A stretch of DNA of 64,000 bases from Gibbula magus (taxonomy: Eukaryota > Mollusca > Gastropoda > Trochida > Trochidae). Shown in pieces: positions 21,106-32,610 of the stretch (position 1 is its first letter; the number at the start of each line of letters is the position of its first letter). The stretch is taken from positions 58,902,459 through 58,966,458 of the forward strand of contig OW388302.1 in the NCBI GenBank assembly GCA_936450465.1, read 5' to 3'. Position numbers and translations under genes: made by a program. The notes under the pieces are model-generated. The model did no database searches. It was not told the origin of the DNA and saw only the letters and a list, made by a program, of their open reading frames with translations.

Positions 21106-22615
21106 CAGCTGTGCGTTTGATGGTCAGCAAATATACTAACGGGCAGCTTACTTAATATTAAAACACATGGGGACTAAGTAGATGACCAGAAAACATAACA
21201 TTATTCAAAGAAGTCAAAATGCAAGGCGGAAAACAAATATTAACAGCCCGAAACTAATAGTTAATAGAGACAATACATTATATCGAAATTACCCGTCCAT
21301 GACGATAAGTGACGGAGTGTAACGGGATGAAAGACTGAATGCAGTGTTACGATTATTATCTGTCTTGAGATGAAAGGCCAAACTGGACATGACAAAGTCA
21401 TGTCCAGGATTTCTTAGATCTACAAACGTACGAAATAGTATATATATCCATAAAGAATAAAGTTAGTCAGTCTGTCGCTTAAGGCTGTCTCAAGCTTACT
21501 ACGCCTCCTGTCTTTTCTGTGTGCTGCATGCGTGAAGTGCAGAGACCCATATCTCGCCCCGCCTAACCCAGCCCTTGGTGAGTCCGGTCGTGTTTTTATG
21601 AGCTCCGTCACCCCAACAGTTATCAACACTTAAACGGTACCTCTCGCCAAGCCAACTGAGTCTAATACCTTCAACACTGACCGTGAACTTGCCTAGGACA
21701 CTGGTGGAAGAATCCGTGGTTCGATCCAATCTACAGGCACCAAATCCTTGCAGCACACACCCACCGTGACACCCTAGACACCAGAGAGAATTGGATCACC
21801 GTGACGCACCGAAGGGATTCAGACCACAAGCTGCTCTGTCAGCAATACTACCAACAATGTCCCTGGAAGACATGTATGAAGATGTTATTTCAGCTCATTC
21901 CTGTGTCTTTGAGAAAACACACCTTTATGAGGACAAAAAAGAGAATGTCAAGGAAATATTCAAAATCACTCCTAAGGATATTTCACATATCCTGCCAACT
22001 GCACAGATGATGATCAACAGAATGAACTCATTGAACATTGAGACATTAGTGCCATATCCATGCATCAAAACCTGAAGTACTCAGAGTCTACTGGACAATA
22101 ACACACATGATATTGGTGTTTATTTAATGTATAAGTATGCCGTTCGAGAAGCCATATTTGGTTTGAGTGAAATAGACATCTTCCAGAAAATGTTCAAAAA
22201 GAACTGACAAGAAAGGTGAAGATAGGCAAGGGCACTACTGTTCAAAGAGCCAAATGCAAACCAAAATCCAAACCACAATCTCACATTGTCAAAGAAAAGA
22301 AACGACAACAGAAAGTTAAACAAATGAAGAAGATTGTTGAGTGTATGTCATCTTATTTGAACTTGTGCCAGGCAATCCTGAAGCCTGACTGTTCAAAAAC
22401 CAATGTGCCAAAGTCAGTTGGAATAAAAAATAAGCTATACTTGTGAAAGTGGAGGAGTGCTTGACCAATCAGGCAGATGAGACTTTGGGTTAATTGTCAA
22501 TGAATTTGCCGGGGTGAAATTCAAAGTTCCAGAAAAAAGGATCATCATATATTTAATTCGTTGAGCAAAACATTTTTGGGAGGCTTAAGAACTAATTTCC
22601 CTCAACCAAACATAC
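21106..22615. other. Unassigned stretch with two short open frames
   Basis: Open frames at 21791-22075 (94 aa, with EDMYEDVISAHSCVFEKTH) and 22216-22446 (76 aa, Lys/Gln-rich) are on the plus strand and may be pieces of one decayed gene. No family recognised. The area is bordered by repeats, so a transposon origin is likely. Confidence 0.3.
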
Positions 22616-22618
22616 GAG

Positions 22619-22672
22619 GTGAGGCGAGGTGAGGCGAGGCCAAACGCGCTAACCACTGCGCTATCTCCTCTG
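22619..22672 (-). repeat. SINE with deleted body: tail joined to tRNA head
   Basis: gaggtgaggcgaggtgaggc runs directly into caaacgcgctaaccactgcg, so about 250 bp of SINE body are missing. An AT microsatellite (tatata) follows. Confidence 0.6.
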
Positions 22673-22888
22673 TATATATATATATATATACAATCTGTGG
22701 CGAAAAGTACAAGGATACTCCTGATGACTTGAAGGCTCCAGGCAGGTCGAATCGCAAGGGAAATGTTTGTTCTCATCTCAAATCTGCTGATGAAATTTTG
22801 GTATCATAATCTTTTGACAGAAAAGCAATCATCTGTCGAAGGAAAAACACAGCTTGCCTGGCAACTTTGAGAAACTCATGTTTACTGA

Positions 22889-22947
22889 GTGAGTGAGTGA
22901 GTTATTGTTTAACGCCGCTTCGGCAGTATTGCAGCCATTAGCGGCGA
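22889..22947 (-). mobile_element. 59-bp LINE 3'-end insertion with 12-bp TSD
   Basis: Bracketed by catgtttactga at 22877-22888 and 22948-22959. Contains tail and stem-loop only. Confidence 0.85.
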
Positions 22948-23019
22948 CATGTTTACTGATATGACAATTGATGTTGACAGTGACAGACATATTCAATGCC
23001 AATCAGGGCTCACTTCGGA

Positions 23020-23139
23020 GTGAGTGAGTGAGTTATTGTTTAACGCCGCTTCGGCAGTATTGCAGCCATTAGCGGCGAGATATTTAATTTATTTGCCTAA
23101 TTTAAAAATGAAAATTGCAATTGAAAAACAGAACACGAC
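23020..23139 (-). mobile_element. 120-bp LINE 3'-end insertion with 11-bp TSD
   Basis: Bracketed by ctcacttcgga at 23009-23019 and 23140-23150. Confidence 0.85.
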
Positions 23140-23223
23140 CTCACTTCGGACATCATGGATTTGAGACATTAGAAAAACTGCTAGATGTAAAATAGAAAGA
23201 CAAGAGTGCTCTGAGAGTACAAG

Positions 23224-23289
23224 CGAGTGAGTGAGTGAGTGAGTTATTGTTTAACGCCGCTTCGGCAGTATTGCAGCCATTAGCGGCGA
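23224..23289 (-). mobile_element. 66-bp LINE 3'-end insertion with 11-bp TSD
   Basis: Bracketed by gagagtacaag at 23213-23223 and 23290-23300. Confidence 0.85.
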
Positions 23290-23324
23290 GAGAGTACAAG
23301 AACAACCGACTTCCAATGAGCGAG

Positions 23325-23600
23325 TTGGTTTTTAACGCCACTTTCAAGATTATTTCAGAGCTGCTAGTATTATGGCAGGGAGAAAGCCCGCAACGCCATA
23401 TGGCTTTGCATTGCGGTGAAACCTGTGAGCATATGCTGGAACTAGCGAACCAAAAATTCAGTGTAGCATTGCGCCCAAACATACTGCGTGTAGAACAGTT
23501 TTCTACTGCAGACAACGTTGCTGTGCCCCTGGCGTCACTCGAACCCAACACCTCTTGATCCAAAGCCATACAAGCTAACCACTGCGCTATCCCGCCCCCA
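23325..23600 (-). repeat. tRNA-derived SINE, diverged nearly full copy
   Basis: Runs from gagttggtttttaacgcc through the body to cgctatcccgcccc, with an internal deletion near 23450 and a damaged B box (gtcactcgaaccc). Confidence 0.75.
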
Positions 23601-24312
23601 CATTGTTAAGAAGAAAAAGATCACAGGCTCACGGGTGTCACTAAATTTACAATTTGGAATCCCCATTGGCAAAGGAGTCTATAAAGCTTAAAATGCAAAA
23701 TCTGTGAAAGAAAGAATATCAGACTATGGAACTTTTCCAAATGTTGTGCTTTCATTGGAACAAGACCGGGAAACATTGGCTAACCATCAATCTGAGATGC
23801 ATCCGGGTTACAGATCTGGATACAAAACAGGGTTAGTGGAAATCATCTAGACGATTCTCGCCCTCAGGCTGATCCTGAAACTGTTCCGTGTGGGCAGTTG
23901 AACAGGAACAGATCATCAATGAAATGGCTTTCCTTGTAACTCGGATATGGATTGAATACATCCCAGCCTTTACTAGTTTTCGAAATGCATTAGAACAAAC
24001 ATTCCTCACCAATATCTGGCAGAAATGAAGATTAAATCGGAGAGGGTCAACATGGGCGTGTTAGAGAAAAATAAACAGTACAGTGACCAAATGGCGGACA
24101 TTTGTAAATTTCTCGAGATGATGCAGGAATTAAGATAAAGGCATATTAGCAAGCCAAGACATGCAGCTTTGAACCACTTTAATTTTGCAAGTACTTTTCT
24201 AACATAGATCAATATTGTTTCTATCGGTTTAATGTTATGAGTTAGAGGTGTCTATTTTCTCCTGGGTGTGTGCGAGAGTGTATCAAGGGAGAGTTCACAT
24301 TGTTTACTTCAC

Positions 24313-25010
24313 TATGGATGAAAACTCTTCTTCACATGAAGAAAAGGCTTTCAAGGATGAAACTTTATTTGTTGGAGAAGTTGACAGTATGGAAAGATTC
24401 CATGTGAAGTTTGAAGAGCATTGTCGTAGTTGCCCAAGTTCGATGTCTGTTACTAATGTTAGCAAAACTTATCACGTGCTACATTTACAATACAAGTGCT
24501 CAGCAGGTCATACCATCCAGTGGTCTTCTTCATAATAATCCTCGGGTAGTTACATTGTCAATTACAAGATGTATATGGCATACATATGCACTGGGATAAC
24601 TTCAGCACAATATGAACGCATGTGCAAGTTACACTCGGTAAACGATTTCGACAAAGATTCCTGACATCTTTCTAGAAAATTGTGAAGCTTCTGAAGAAAA
24701 CATCATTCATGAAAGCCTGAGGGGAAGAACACGAATCAAGTAGAAAGGAGGGCAAGGATGGCATCTGTTTTATGACCGATGCCAGGCACAGTTGTCGGAA
24801 GAATTCCTTCCACATAGATCACGTAGCCATTGGTAAAAAACCTAAAAAAGTTGTTGATATCCACCTTATCACAAAACTTCAAGGTATTCAGCTGTGGGGC
24901 AAAGAAGAACACAGGAAAGACGTGGCACCCTGAGCTTGCCGACAAAGGGAAGGCCATCAGGTACCACGTTTACTGGGCAATGGAAAACTGGGATGCAGAT
25001 TGACAGCATC
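24313..25010 (+). pseudogene. Degenerate DDE-transposase-like copy
   Basis: Opens with MDENSSSHEEKAFKDETLF and reads in shifting frames to GHTIQWSSS, then GITSAQYERMCKL, then FMTDARHSCRKNS with HVAIGKKPKKVV. These align with QYERMCQAANL, IMTDARHGWRKNS and VVCIGSNTHKV of the 121-1917 protein, so this is a distant decayed paralogue. The C-terminal VESFNN block was not found. Confidence 0.6.
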
Positions 25011-25784
25011 AACAATTAGCCATTTCCAAAATGAAGCTTTGGCAAGAGGACTCAGTGAAAGGTAACTTTTGAGGTTACAAATTTAAGATGAACTTAAAAT
25101 TTCAACGGATTTCTGTATTTCAATGTTAAGTCATACTTTAAACATACTTGATGTATTTTTAGATAATTTTTCACCGTTTTTTTCAAGTAAAATGTGTGTC
25201 AATTGTAGTTGAGAAGTTAGCAGTACAGTTATGCTGGTCACTCGTTATATACCTTGTACCCAACGTACCAACTTCCAGGTGTGAACATGATAGGCATATG
25301 TACATACAAACATAAGTGCAGTGTGTAGACTCTAGAAATGGAGGAAATGATGAAAATGTTATGACCGAAAATACTCAACTTAAGTGTATATTTATACCAA
25401 CATTAATACCAAGGATTCTGTGTCTCTGTCTGGCGGTCCTAGCATGTGCTGAAAATGGCTTTAACACGTCAAAAGACCAATATGGCTGAACCCCAAACAA
25501 ATTGCAACAAATCCCCCTAAGGTCAAGTCAAAGAATTGTGGTGAGGACCAAGGCAATGCAGCTCCAAAAGTTCCCAAAACAGATGAGAGCAAAGCAACCA
25601 CTGAGGAAAGATGTCCTTAGTGTTTCATGAGGCCATGTGTAGCAATTGTGAATGAAAATACGACCTTCGTTGGACGTGGCAATTTTGTGCCATCAATTAA
25701 TAATCCCCCAATTAGACACCAAAACGTTTTTGGAATGTTATCAATAACGTGGGAGGCTGGCATATACCTGACTACATTGAAAAG

Positions 25785-25824
25785 AGTGAGTGAGTGAGTG
25801 AGTTATTGTTTAACGCCGCTTCGG
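25785..25824 (-). mobile_element. 40-bp LINE 3'-end insertion with 11-bp TSD
   Basis: Bracketed by acattgaaaag at 25774-25784 and 25825-25835. It retains the tail and only one arm of the terminal stem. Confidence 0.85.
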
Positions 25825-25918
25825 ACATTGAAAAGAAAACTCAAATTGGGGGTTAGGGTGATATTATAAATCACCCATGAGAAATAATGCCAGAATGTGT
25901 ACCGACTCTAGTGAGGAG

Positions 25919-25937
25919 TGAGTGAGTGAGTTATTGT
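25919..25937 (-). mobile_element. 19-bp LINE-end insertion with perfect 15-bp TSD
   Basis: The insert tgagtgagtgagttattgt lies between gactctagtgaggag at 25904-25918 and 25938-25952. It consists of the tail plus a few nucleotides of LINE. Confidence 0.8.
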
Positions 25938-26010
25938 GACTCTAGTGAGGAGAAAATATCCAAACCCCAAAGGAGTACCATACATGGACCATAAGTTTGA
26001 CTATTTATGA

Positions 26011-27820
26011 TTTTTTATTTTGTATCTAAATACAGATAAAAATGTATCTTTGTTTCTATAGTAAGTTAACAAATCCTCTGCTATTACACTCCCCAACTGA
26101 CCTCCCTATTAGAGGGAAATCTGGGGTTCGCCTGTCATCACAAGCTGATAAGCTCTGCCCCAGCGTAAACAATACAAGTGGAGCGTTGACATTCTCCCCT
26201 GGGAGAAGATCTTAGGCTTTAAGACAAAGAGAACTTCTGTCGACTGACATACAAGAGGACATTCTCCCAATTCCAACTCTTCAAGGAGAGCTCGTGTCAA
26301 TCCTGCCACTTAAGATAACATATAGAGCAAGTAAAACATTCCTTATATCTCATATTACTCATATATGTTTAGTGACGAATGTTCGACGTATCTGGTATCT
26401 GTTCAACAGTACGTAATAAATATAGTGTCCTCTTCATATATTGTTATGTGAAACGGCGGTCACTGAGCACTACTGTCAGTGTATGACCAAATGTGTCCTA
26501 AAACCAAACATGTAACATTGGATGATGGGTACATGTATTCTTCTCCAAAGCAAGCAAGAATATACAAGAAGTGACCACCATAACTCTAGTAGTCTAAACA
26601 TTAGGAATGAAGTATATTACATAATTACGATATTACTAGTAACTACTTTCCTTAGGTTTCAAACACGTTACACACTGCCAACTTTGTATTAACACATTCC
26701 ATGTTAAACATATTCCACTCTAATTAAATTACTTCAAACTACATTATGTTTACATCTGTCACTACAAATACTTTGCTCTACACGTATATTGGAAGCATTT
26801 TTGAAAGGCTGCCACTTGTTAAATTAATATAGAAATTATTTACCTTGGGGATCCTGATTTTTTCGCGCTTCTTCTTTCCACGCTGGTTCTTTATCAGCAT
26901 TATCAGAGAAATGGTCCGGATTCTTGACAGGTCTCATAAATGGCATATTGTAATTCGTGGAGTGGAGCGGAGTCGTGGAGTGGAGTGACTCCACTCCATA
27001 GATTACAATAAGCTGACGGCATATTGTAATCTATGGAGTGTAGTCTTGGAGTCTTGGACTGTTTCACGGGATACGGGCAGATGATAAGCTTTTCCTTGTT
27101 TATGCTTGTCTGTCGTCATTAATTAACTGAAATGGGTATTTCCTCTCCTTCCTTGACACATGACTTGCCTCTCTCCCCTCCCTTCATCCCCTTAATCCCG
27201 TTTCTCTTATCTCTAGTAGCATCTCACCTAGACTAACATTTAGTCTCAGAAATGTCTCTTCAAAATGCATGTATGAAAACTAAAAGAAAATAGATCTGAA
27301 AAGGAGCCCAGAAATATTCTCGATTTTCTAGGCTTGCTATCTTTTCTAGACTTGCCAAATTTTGAAGACTTCAAAAGAATATTTAATTAAAATTGCGTTA
27401 GGATCTGAGTGACAGACTACATCCCCACCCTGTGTTAGCAGCTAGCAGCATTGTCCATAGACTAACCATTAGTCTCTCAACAATAATTGTTTCCAATTAA
27501 CAACAATTTACATTTTAATTTTAATGCTGAATAGAGCCCAGAGTATAGATGTTGTATTTCAGAATCTCTGCTTAAAGACTGGACTTGATTTCACAAAGAG
27601 GAACAGTTTTGCTGGCATGTTCCCTGCACAGAGTTTAGGCAATTCAGGACTGAGAGACATGCTAATCAGTTTGGATCTGCGTAAGACACAACATTTTGTT
27701 TTCAGTGGCCCTTTTATGAATGCAGACAGTACTTTTTGGTACATGTACAAGTACAGCAGAATATCGTCTGGATATTGGTGCTATTTAAAACACAAACTTT
27801 TAGATCTGTTTCAATCATGT
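26011..27820. other. Non-coding stretch with palindromic and short dispersed repeats
   Basis: 26943-27014 is a hairpin (gcatattgtaattcgtggag against ctccactccatagattacaa) built on tggagt repeats; the same unit recurs at 38589-38635. 27232-27356 and 27460-27545 are two copies of a short repeat with the box tagactaa...ttagtctc and, about 70 bp on, gagcccaga; relatives lie at 37267 and 59214. No gene identified. Confidence 0.5.
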
Positions 27821-27824
27821 CTTG

Positions 27825-28142
27825 GGGGTGGGATATAGCGCAGTGGCTAGCACAGCTACCTTCGAACCAAGCGGTCCCGGGTTCGAATCCCGCCAGGGGC
27901 TCGGCAGCTTGTCTGCAGTGCAAAACAGTTCCACATGCAGTCTGGTTTGGGTGCAATGTTACATTGGTTTTCAATGTACGTATAACCCATGGTTGCTAGC
28001 TCCAGCCGAAGCTCGCAAGTTTTACCAAATTGCATAGCCACAGTGGCATTGCGGGCTTTCTTCCTGATGTAATACTAGCACGTCGCTATATAACTGAAAT
28101 ACTGTTGAACGCGACGTTACACACCAACTCACTACCACCACC
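27825..28142 (+). repeat. Full-length tRNA-derived SINE, variant subfamily, 14-bp TSD
   Basis: 318 bp between tcaatcatgtcttg at 27811-27824 and 28143-28156. Head gggatatagcgcagtggcta with B box gggttcgaatcc. In the 3' stem the arms are acgtcgc (28080-28086) and gcgacgt (28111-28117), changed on both sides relative to the main subfamily. The tail is caccacc-like, not ctcac. Confidence 0.85.
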
Positions 28143-28901
28143 TCAATCATGTCTTGTCAATTCCAGTGAAGTCGTTCCTTCGGTAAGCAACTTTTTAAAA
28201 CAAATTATACAAATAGAAATCTTTGAATATGTAGAAATAGTAATGATCCTGAGTGGATTCGTGGAGTGTGGTTCTGAAAAATATTTTTTTGGAATATTAA
28301 CAAAGATGTACTATGTAATGTATTATTTCAACATATAATTTTGTGACTTTCAGTACTTTTACGAGAGAAAACTTCTTGTTGCCATATCAGTAGATCTCAA
28401 GCCCTATTCTCACCTAAATTCTTATCCCCTTCTAGATTAGCTGTCACCACCAACAATCAACACAGGCCATGTGTGTCGTGGATCAACCTGGCACGACAGA
28501 TTCTTTTAGACTTTTTCCTGTTATTCCCAGAGTCAACAGGTTGACTGTTGGAATTTAAAGTGTCGGGTCATCAGATTAAATTAAAATAATGAGGATGGGG
28601 ATGTATTGTTTATATTTAACCCCTCTTGTTTTTGATATTTTTGCTAGTTTATGTGTATGCTTGTAATGAGATAAGGCAAGCCCGGGTGTGGCTTATTTGA
28701 CCATGGGTAAGATCAAAATTTAATAATTAGTGCCCACTTGAATCCAAGTTCTCCTTGTGTTCACTGTTTTTTCATCAAAGCGTTTGCACGTTTCCACAAT
28801 GTCTAAGAAGATATTTCTCAGGACATATGCTGATGCAGTTAAAGGTAAATGCTTTGATTTGAAATTATCATAAATATTTATCAAATGTCATTAATTGTTA
28901 T

Positions 28902-30133
28902 TAGGTCTTCAGACTTGAGTCTGAAAGACCTATTGTTATTATCCGATTTTCCTTATTATTATTATTTGTACCGATTTTGTGGCAGCTGCACAGCGTAAAC
29001 TAATTACGCCAATTCCATGACACTTTCAGAGATAATAGGCTCTGGGCGGAAGTTGATACAGAAGAAAACAAATCCTAATTTCCGGCTTCCGTTTTTGTGC
29101 TACAGGCCCTTTAACTTTCGATTTTTAACATGGGAATTTTTTTTAAAATGCACTTAGAGACTTGCAACTTTTTTCAAAAGATGCACAATCATCTTCCAAG
29201 CAAAAAAGTAAAACATGAGAAAGTCGTACGTCACATGACTAAGACGCCATTTTGATTTTAGTGCATATTTGTGCATTTTCAGCCTTTCCGACACTACCGA
29301 TCTTAAAAAATCTTCTCCTCTGAACATACTGGTACTACAGAGCTGAAACTTTCAAAGAAAGTAGCTGATGTATTGTACTAAAAACGATACGAGACAGAAT
29401 TTGCAAAATCAATCTATTTATTTCACAGTGCCCATTCAAATATGTCGGAAAATGATAAAAAGTGAAAACATGCAAACTTCAAGGGCAGATTACTCAGACA
29501 TCTAGAACGGGAACTTTATGATTCTTTCAGGGAACGAAGATACATATGTCGTGTACAGGAATCAATAATAATATAGCATGCGTACACTCATTTCCGGTCT
29601 GTAGAAGTGTCGAAAAATCGTCATTTTTCACAAAAAAGATTTTTAACATGGGCAAAATTTTCAAAATAGGACTGGAGACTTGCAAATTTGTTTAAACGAT
29701 AGCTAATGTCCTTGTGACAAAAAAAGTAAATCATGACGAAATCGTAGGTCACGTGGTTTCTATAGTATAATGCATTTCTTTTGTTTCCCTTCAAAGCTCT
29801 CCTTTTGGCGGCATGCTCCATGGCAAGAGGTTGCGGGAACCTTGCATCTTTTCACTATTTTCATTGTATCTTTTCTAAATATCCACCTAGAGACTTGCAA
29901 CTTGTTTTAAAAGATGCACAATAACCTTTCCTGTAAATAAATAAAGCTTATAATACTCGTAGCAAGGGTAAACATTTTATAATTCAACATTTTCATCGTA
30001 CTACAGCCTGGTCTGCTTTTGGCGACATGCACCTTGTCAGGAGCTAGCGGAAATATCTGATCTCTTCAACATTATGTAAAACGTGGGCTAGAAGGAAAGA
30101 TTGCTCTGGCTACAATGCAGCAGTCTGAAGACC
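28902..30133. mobile_element. Possible DNA-transposon remnant in MULE-like intron 1
   Basis: ggtcttcagac near 28902 is mirrored by gtctgaagacc near 30123, and the left end is itself a short palindrome (ggtcttcagacttgagtctg). Between them is AT-rich sequence without a long ORF. The boundaries and the TIR interpretation are tentative. Confidence 0.35.
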
Positions 30134-32410
30134 GTCAGTACTGCCATGGCAGTCCTAGTTAAAATTGTTATTACTGTTGGACATTTTAACCCTGTAAAGC
30201 GGAACAAATTGCGAGGTCCTCTCTTCAAGTAATCAAATCTGAAAAACGGATTATTCATTTTGCTCAAAAATGTAGGCTATGATGTTGAACTTACGTACTC
30301 ATTTCTTCCAAGTTCGATGATAATTGTCAGTGGTAATTTATCAAGATATCAACATTTTTATAATTGAAACGGACCTGTAACGTTTGGCGGGAAAATCCAC
30401 TACTTTTGACGTCATTGCGTTTTGTTCCGCAAATTTGTTGCAACTTCCTGCATTTTTTTTAGATAATAATATGAAAATAAAAATTCCCATACTCTTTTCT
30501 AACAATAACTTGATTAATTATTGAAATTTTTATTATGGTTTTTGGATAATAAATACACACATATATATATACATGTACATATATAATACTATTCAACTTC
30601 AATGTTTTCCGTACAATTTTCTAAAATTTGATTTTCCAATAATTTCAGCTGGCCTGCAGCCTGTAAGCACTCCTGAAGACTGTCTTGAAGGTGTCGAAGA
30701 CCACCTTGAAGGTGTTGAAGGAGAAAGCATAATAAAACCTGAATGGGTTGGATTCAGATATTCGAACAGAGAAAAATCTCCTATCATCATCGAATCTGAT
30801 ACAGATGTAGACTCTCCAAGGAAGCCGCTTCCAGAAATCAACATCAAGATCAAGCCCTCCTCAGCACTTAAAAGGAAAGTACAATTTCATCTTCATCACT
30901 CAATGGCAGCTGACCCCATTGTCATTTTGAGTGACACAAGTGATGATAGATGCAGTCCTGTCAAGACAAGGAAGAAGTCTTCAGTCCGTAGTCTTGACTT
31001 ATCTTCATCATCCGAGTCATTACCGGATTTGGCAAACATTATAACAGCATCCAGTGAAACAGGCAAGGATGAGGCCTCCGATGAATTTGCCAGTTATTAT
31101 GAGGATAACACCAACCTTCCCATTTACAAAAAACTAACATCTGGTATAAAGACAAAAGTTGCTGTTGAACTGTTGCTACGAAAATTTCCCGAGAATAATG
31201 TCTGCTCAGACATTCCATCAAGCATCAATGACAATATATCATTTGTCTATAGTGTTAATAAACTTGGACACTGGAAAAATGCTTTGTGTGATGGCATGGG
31301 TCGATGGGACCAAAAGGGAACTGAGCATCATTATTTCAATCTGGCAGATGATACAGATGCAAACTCGCATGTCAGCAGTGTTACTCAATCATGTGTTGGT
31401 GACGGAAGTTTGAGAGTCACTAGAAGAAAGTATGTCAATGCATCAAACAATTCATTACATCGAGTTATCATCACTCTGGAAACAGCAAAAGAAGAATCTT
31501 TACTTGATCAATTTTTTGTGCAATATTTTTACGATGGAGAACCACCCGAAGACGTGAAAGTAAACCGTCACGGAAATTCCAAACAAAACAAAAATGCATA
31601 TAAAAGGACATCAGATACTACAAAAGAAAGAATTAAAGAGCTATGTAAAAATTCTAAACCAAAGGACACTTTTCATTCTATCATGGAAGAACAAGGAGGA
31701 TTATTAAATGTCAGCAGTGCTGCATATCTTGCAAAAGATAGAATGCAGGTTTCTAATTTTGGACGGACATTGAACAAACTTTCCGATCCCATTTTGGATT
31801 GTGTGGATCTTGCCAGAGAGCAGGCTGACAAAAATGAGAAATTTGTCAGAGATGTTCAAGCAGCCCCAGAATTTGCAATGTTTCTGTCATCTAAAAAACA
31901 GCTGTGGGATGCAAGAAAATTTTGTACTCAAAACAAGAACTTTTCGATACTTGGAGTAGATACCACTTTCAACATTGGACAATATTTTATAACAGCAACA
32001 ACATGCAGACACCTTATGCTTGAGAATCGCTTTGGCGTGGAACCAGTTATGTTAGGTCCAGTTCTCCTTCATCAGAAAAAAACATTCGAAAGCTATTTTA
32101 AACTTCCCAGTGACATGATAAGAGCATGCAAAGAACTTAAAGATGTTAAAGTATTTGGAACTGATGGGGATGTAGTTTTGTCATCTGCTTTTCAGGTGAA
32201 CTTTCCTGAGGCAAAACACATTATGTGTGACATTCACATGTTTGACAATATTCAGCGGAAACTGCGTGAACTGGGTGTTCAGGAAAAAGAACAAAAACAA
32301 TATATATCAGACATATTTGGCTCCGTTGTCGAACAGAACAAGAAAGTTCCTGGACTTGTAGATTGCCTTTCTACTACTGAATTTGAGAGTAAAATAAGTG
32401 ATTTAAAAGA

Positions 32411-32610
32411 GGTGAGGTGAGGTGAGTTGGGGTTTAACGCCGCTTTCAAGATTATTTCACTTATATTGCGGCTGCTAGTATTACGGCAGGGAGAAAGCCC
32501 GCAACGCCATGTGGCTATGCATTGCGGTGAAACCTGCGAGCATCGGCTGGAACTAGCGAACCATGGGTGGTACTACGCTGAAATTCAGTGTAGCATTGCA
32601 CCCAAACCTT
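32411..32610 (-). repeat. 5'-truncated SINE inserted in MULE-like exon 2
   Basis: 200 bp bracketed by tgatttaaaaga at 32399-32410 and 32611-32622. It has the tail, stem and body but lacks the tRNA head. Ignoring it and one duplicate, the reading frame continues cleanly (DLKEIWIQHH). Confidence 0.85.

Larger units (their letters stand above)
25430..26010 (+). pseudogene. Degenerate coding remnant resembling repeated zinc-binding (P2X7-tail-like) proteins
   Basis: In mixed frames one reads GRGNFVPSINNPP, NVINNVGGWHIPDYIEKK, then REIMPECVPTLVRRKYPNP-like text (here with a stop before EIMPECV) and GVPYMDHKFDY. I recall this ending from a repeated, uncharacterised protein family in molluscs and fish with a P2X7 C-terminal-like domain; this was not verified. 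Two short LINE 3' ends interrupt it, at 25785-25824 and 25919-25937. Confidence 0.35.

Noticed and set aside
20794..21130. Small ORFs repeated at several places (for example beginning MGFNAAF with RLLVLWQGESPQR)
   Set aside because: These are translations of SINE copies, found wherever the SINE occurs; frame and ends are accidental.
29621..30133. Coding potential in intron 1 of the MULE-like gene
   Set aside because: Only a 66-aa frame in AT-rich repeat sequence, without motifs.
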